6,515 bases of DNA, taken from assembly GCA_041744735.1 (NCBI GenBank), contig JBGTKH010000602.1:1-6515 (forward strand), written 5' to 3'. Origin of the DNA: JBGTKH01 sp041744735 (GTDB lineage Bacteria; Planctomycetota; Planctomycetia; Pirellulales; Pirellulaceae). Every line of letters starts with the position of its first letter. The stretch's first letter is position 1. The position numbers and the translations under genes are program-made. The notes beneath the pieces were generated by a model, which searched no databases, was not told the DNA's origin, and worked only from the letters and a program-made list of their open reading frames with translations. This document shows positions 5,860 to 6,515 of this stretch, piece by piece.

Positions 5860-6051
5860 TCACACTTGTTCTTTCCACGTCAGCCAACTCAAGAATCCCA
5901 GACCCCCAGCGCACAGCACGAACGTGATGTCCAGCAGCGGGCTGGCCTTCATGAACGGCGCCCAGGATGCGGGAACAATCAAGTCCGCGAGAAAGATAAT
6001 GAAAATGAGGATGGCAATTACCATCCCCGTGATACAAAGCGCCTTCGCCAT
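5860..6051 (-). CDS. Small two-helix membrane protein, unknown function
   Basis: This is a 63-residue hydrophobic protein with two predicted membrane segments, about residues 5-26 (rich in Ile, Leu and Val) and 40-58. They are joined by a short loop (27-39) with Pro, Trp and one Lys. The C-terminus is TWKEQV. Both ends would be on the same side of the membrane. A good ribosome site (GAGGA, 8 nt before the ATG at 6051) and a promoter-like sequence further upstream support it as a real gene. I do not recognise the family and see no catalytic or binding motif. Confidence 0.78.
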   Translation of the reverse strand: MAKALCITGMVIAILIFIIFLADLIVPASWAPFMKASPLLDITFVLCAGGLGFLSWLTWKEQV

Positions 6052-6113
6052 TCGGAGCTTCCTCAGAGGTGCGCGCCTGGACCGGTATTCTAGCCAGTCC
6101 CTGTTTCACAGCT

Positions 6114-6141
6114 AGTATAATTCATACAATTTGGCTGTCAC
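6114..6141 (-). promoter_or_regulatory. Candidate sigma70-type promoter of the small membrane protein gene
   Basis: On the minus strand GTGACA (6136-6141), five of six matches to TTGACA, stands 16 bp before TATACT (6114-6119). The transcript would have a leader of about 55 nt. The same bases on the plus strand carry a perfect TATAAT (6116-6121) pointing towards the aminotransferase gene, but with no clear -35. The two divergent promoters may overlap. Confidence 0.5.
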
Positions 6142-6206
6142 GGGTTCGACGCCCGCGGCAACGGCCCGAACGCAGAAGTTCGTCGCCGCGAGTCCTTTTG
6201 CGGCGA
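6141..6206 (+). other. Three consecutive hairpins in the leader of the aminotransferase gene
   Basis: Read on the plus strand, CGGG 6141-6144 pairs with 6152-6155 (7-nt loop). CGAAC 6167-6171 pairs with 6178-6182 (6-nt loop). TCGCCGC 6183-6189 pairs with 6200-6206 (10-nt loop). The second and third abut without a gap. They lie within the 214-bp spacer, upstream of the start at 6266, and could form a structured leader. The first resembles a tRNA T-arm, but no tRNA is present. Chance GC pairing is not excluded. Confidence 0.3.
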
Positions 6207-6252
6207 TTGTGACGAGTTTTCAGCCCACGCGACCGATTATTGCCATCGTGCC

Positions 6253-6259
6253 AGGGGAG
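6253..6259 (+). promoter_or_regulatory. Ribosome binding site deciding the aminotransferase start
   Basis: AGGGGAG ends 6 nt before the ATG at 6266. An in-frame ATG at 6260 directly abuts the site and is too close to be used, so 6266 is preferred. Confidence 0.6.
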
Positions 6260-6265
6260 ATGTGC

Positions 6266-6515
6266 ATGAGTGCCCAGGCAAACTGCGACGCCGCTGGCAA
6301 TCTCGACGACCAATGGCAGCGGTTTCGCCAACTCATGCCGGTCGCGGCCAACTGGGCCTATTTCGACCACGCTGCAGTCGCGCCGCTGCCCGCCCCTACG
6401 CGCGACGCCATCGTTATATGGCTGGCGGAAGCGACCGAGCAAGGCGACACCGTCTGGCCGCAATGGGCGCGGCGAGTGGAACAGGTCCGGCAGTCCGCCG
6501 CAGCCATGATCGGCG
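6266..6515 (+). CDS. Class V aminotransferase-like PLP-fold protein, N-terminal part
   Basis: The first 83 residues of a gene that continues past the right edge. YFDHAAVAPLP (32-42) matches the N-terminal substrate-side motif of class V aminotransferases and cysteine-desulfurase-like enzymes (compare YLDxAA). WPQW (64-67), then a helix with VEQVRQSAAAMIG (71-83), fits the same family up to the usual 'R..lA.liGA' segment. The enzymes are PLP-dependent and usually about 370-420 residues long. The PLP-binding lysine and the residues that separate desulfurase, lyase and transaminase activity lie outside the window, so the substrate cannot be named. The gene follows a 214-bp spacer and is not in an operon with its left neighbour, which is on the opposite strand. 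Confidence 0.82.
   Translation, partial: MSAQANCDAAGNLDDQWQRFRQLMPVAANWAYFDHAAVAPLPAPTRDAIVIWLAEATEQGDTVWPQWARRVEQVRQSAAAMIG

Noticed and set aside
6136..6166. Possible tRNA 3' end: GGGTTCGACGCCC resembles a T-arm
   Set aside because: The fifth T-stem pair fails, no matching acceptor 5' strand or anticodon arm lies upstream, and a promoter-like sequence occupies that place.

Overview
The window looks like part of a GC-rich planctomycete chromosome, probably from the Pirellulales. This is inference from protein style and dispersed palindromic repeats, recalled rather than searched. The clues are Tat-targeted prenyltransferase/squalene-oxidase-repeat proteins ending in LPIYQR, a membrane-anchored VWA protein with a PGTPWA-type C-terminal region, and intergenic palindromes built on AACCCGACGCGT.

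Layout. Positions 1-47 hold a perfect 18-bp-stem hairpin just beyond a minus-strand gene pair. The pair (85-1137 and 1147-2199) encodes two 350-residue paralogues, about 81% identical with no gaps, separated by 9 nt and probably cotranscribed, with 1147-2199 first. Upstream of them is a 419-bp repeat-rich spacer, then a minus-strand 669-residue protein (2619-4628) with one membrane segment and a VWA domain with a complete MIDAS motif. A 341-bp divergent spacer follows, with a 14-bp perfect palindrome and a likely extended -10 promoter. On the plus strand is a 261-residue NodB/polysaccharide-deacetylase-like protein (4970-5755) that lacks most catalytic residues. It converges on a minus-strand gene for a 63-residue two-helix membrane protein (5860-6051), with a long inverted repeat between the two stop codons. 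Finally a class V (PLP-fold) aminotransferase-like gene starts at 6266 and runs off the right edge.

How the genes may work together. The VWA protein and the two toroid-repeat proteins lie in the same direction. All three are predicted to act outside the cytoplasmic membrane: one is anchored with its VWA domain outside, and two are exported folded by Tat. A shared envelope role is possible but rests only on adjacency and topology. The repeat-filled 419-bp gap argues against a tight operon. The other three genes look unrelated to them. I see no tRNA, rRNA, CRISPR array, transposase or recognised defence system. The best leads are the duplicated toroid pair beside the VWA protein, the NodB-fold protein without its catalytic residues, and the structured intergenic repeats.
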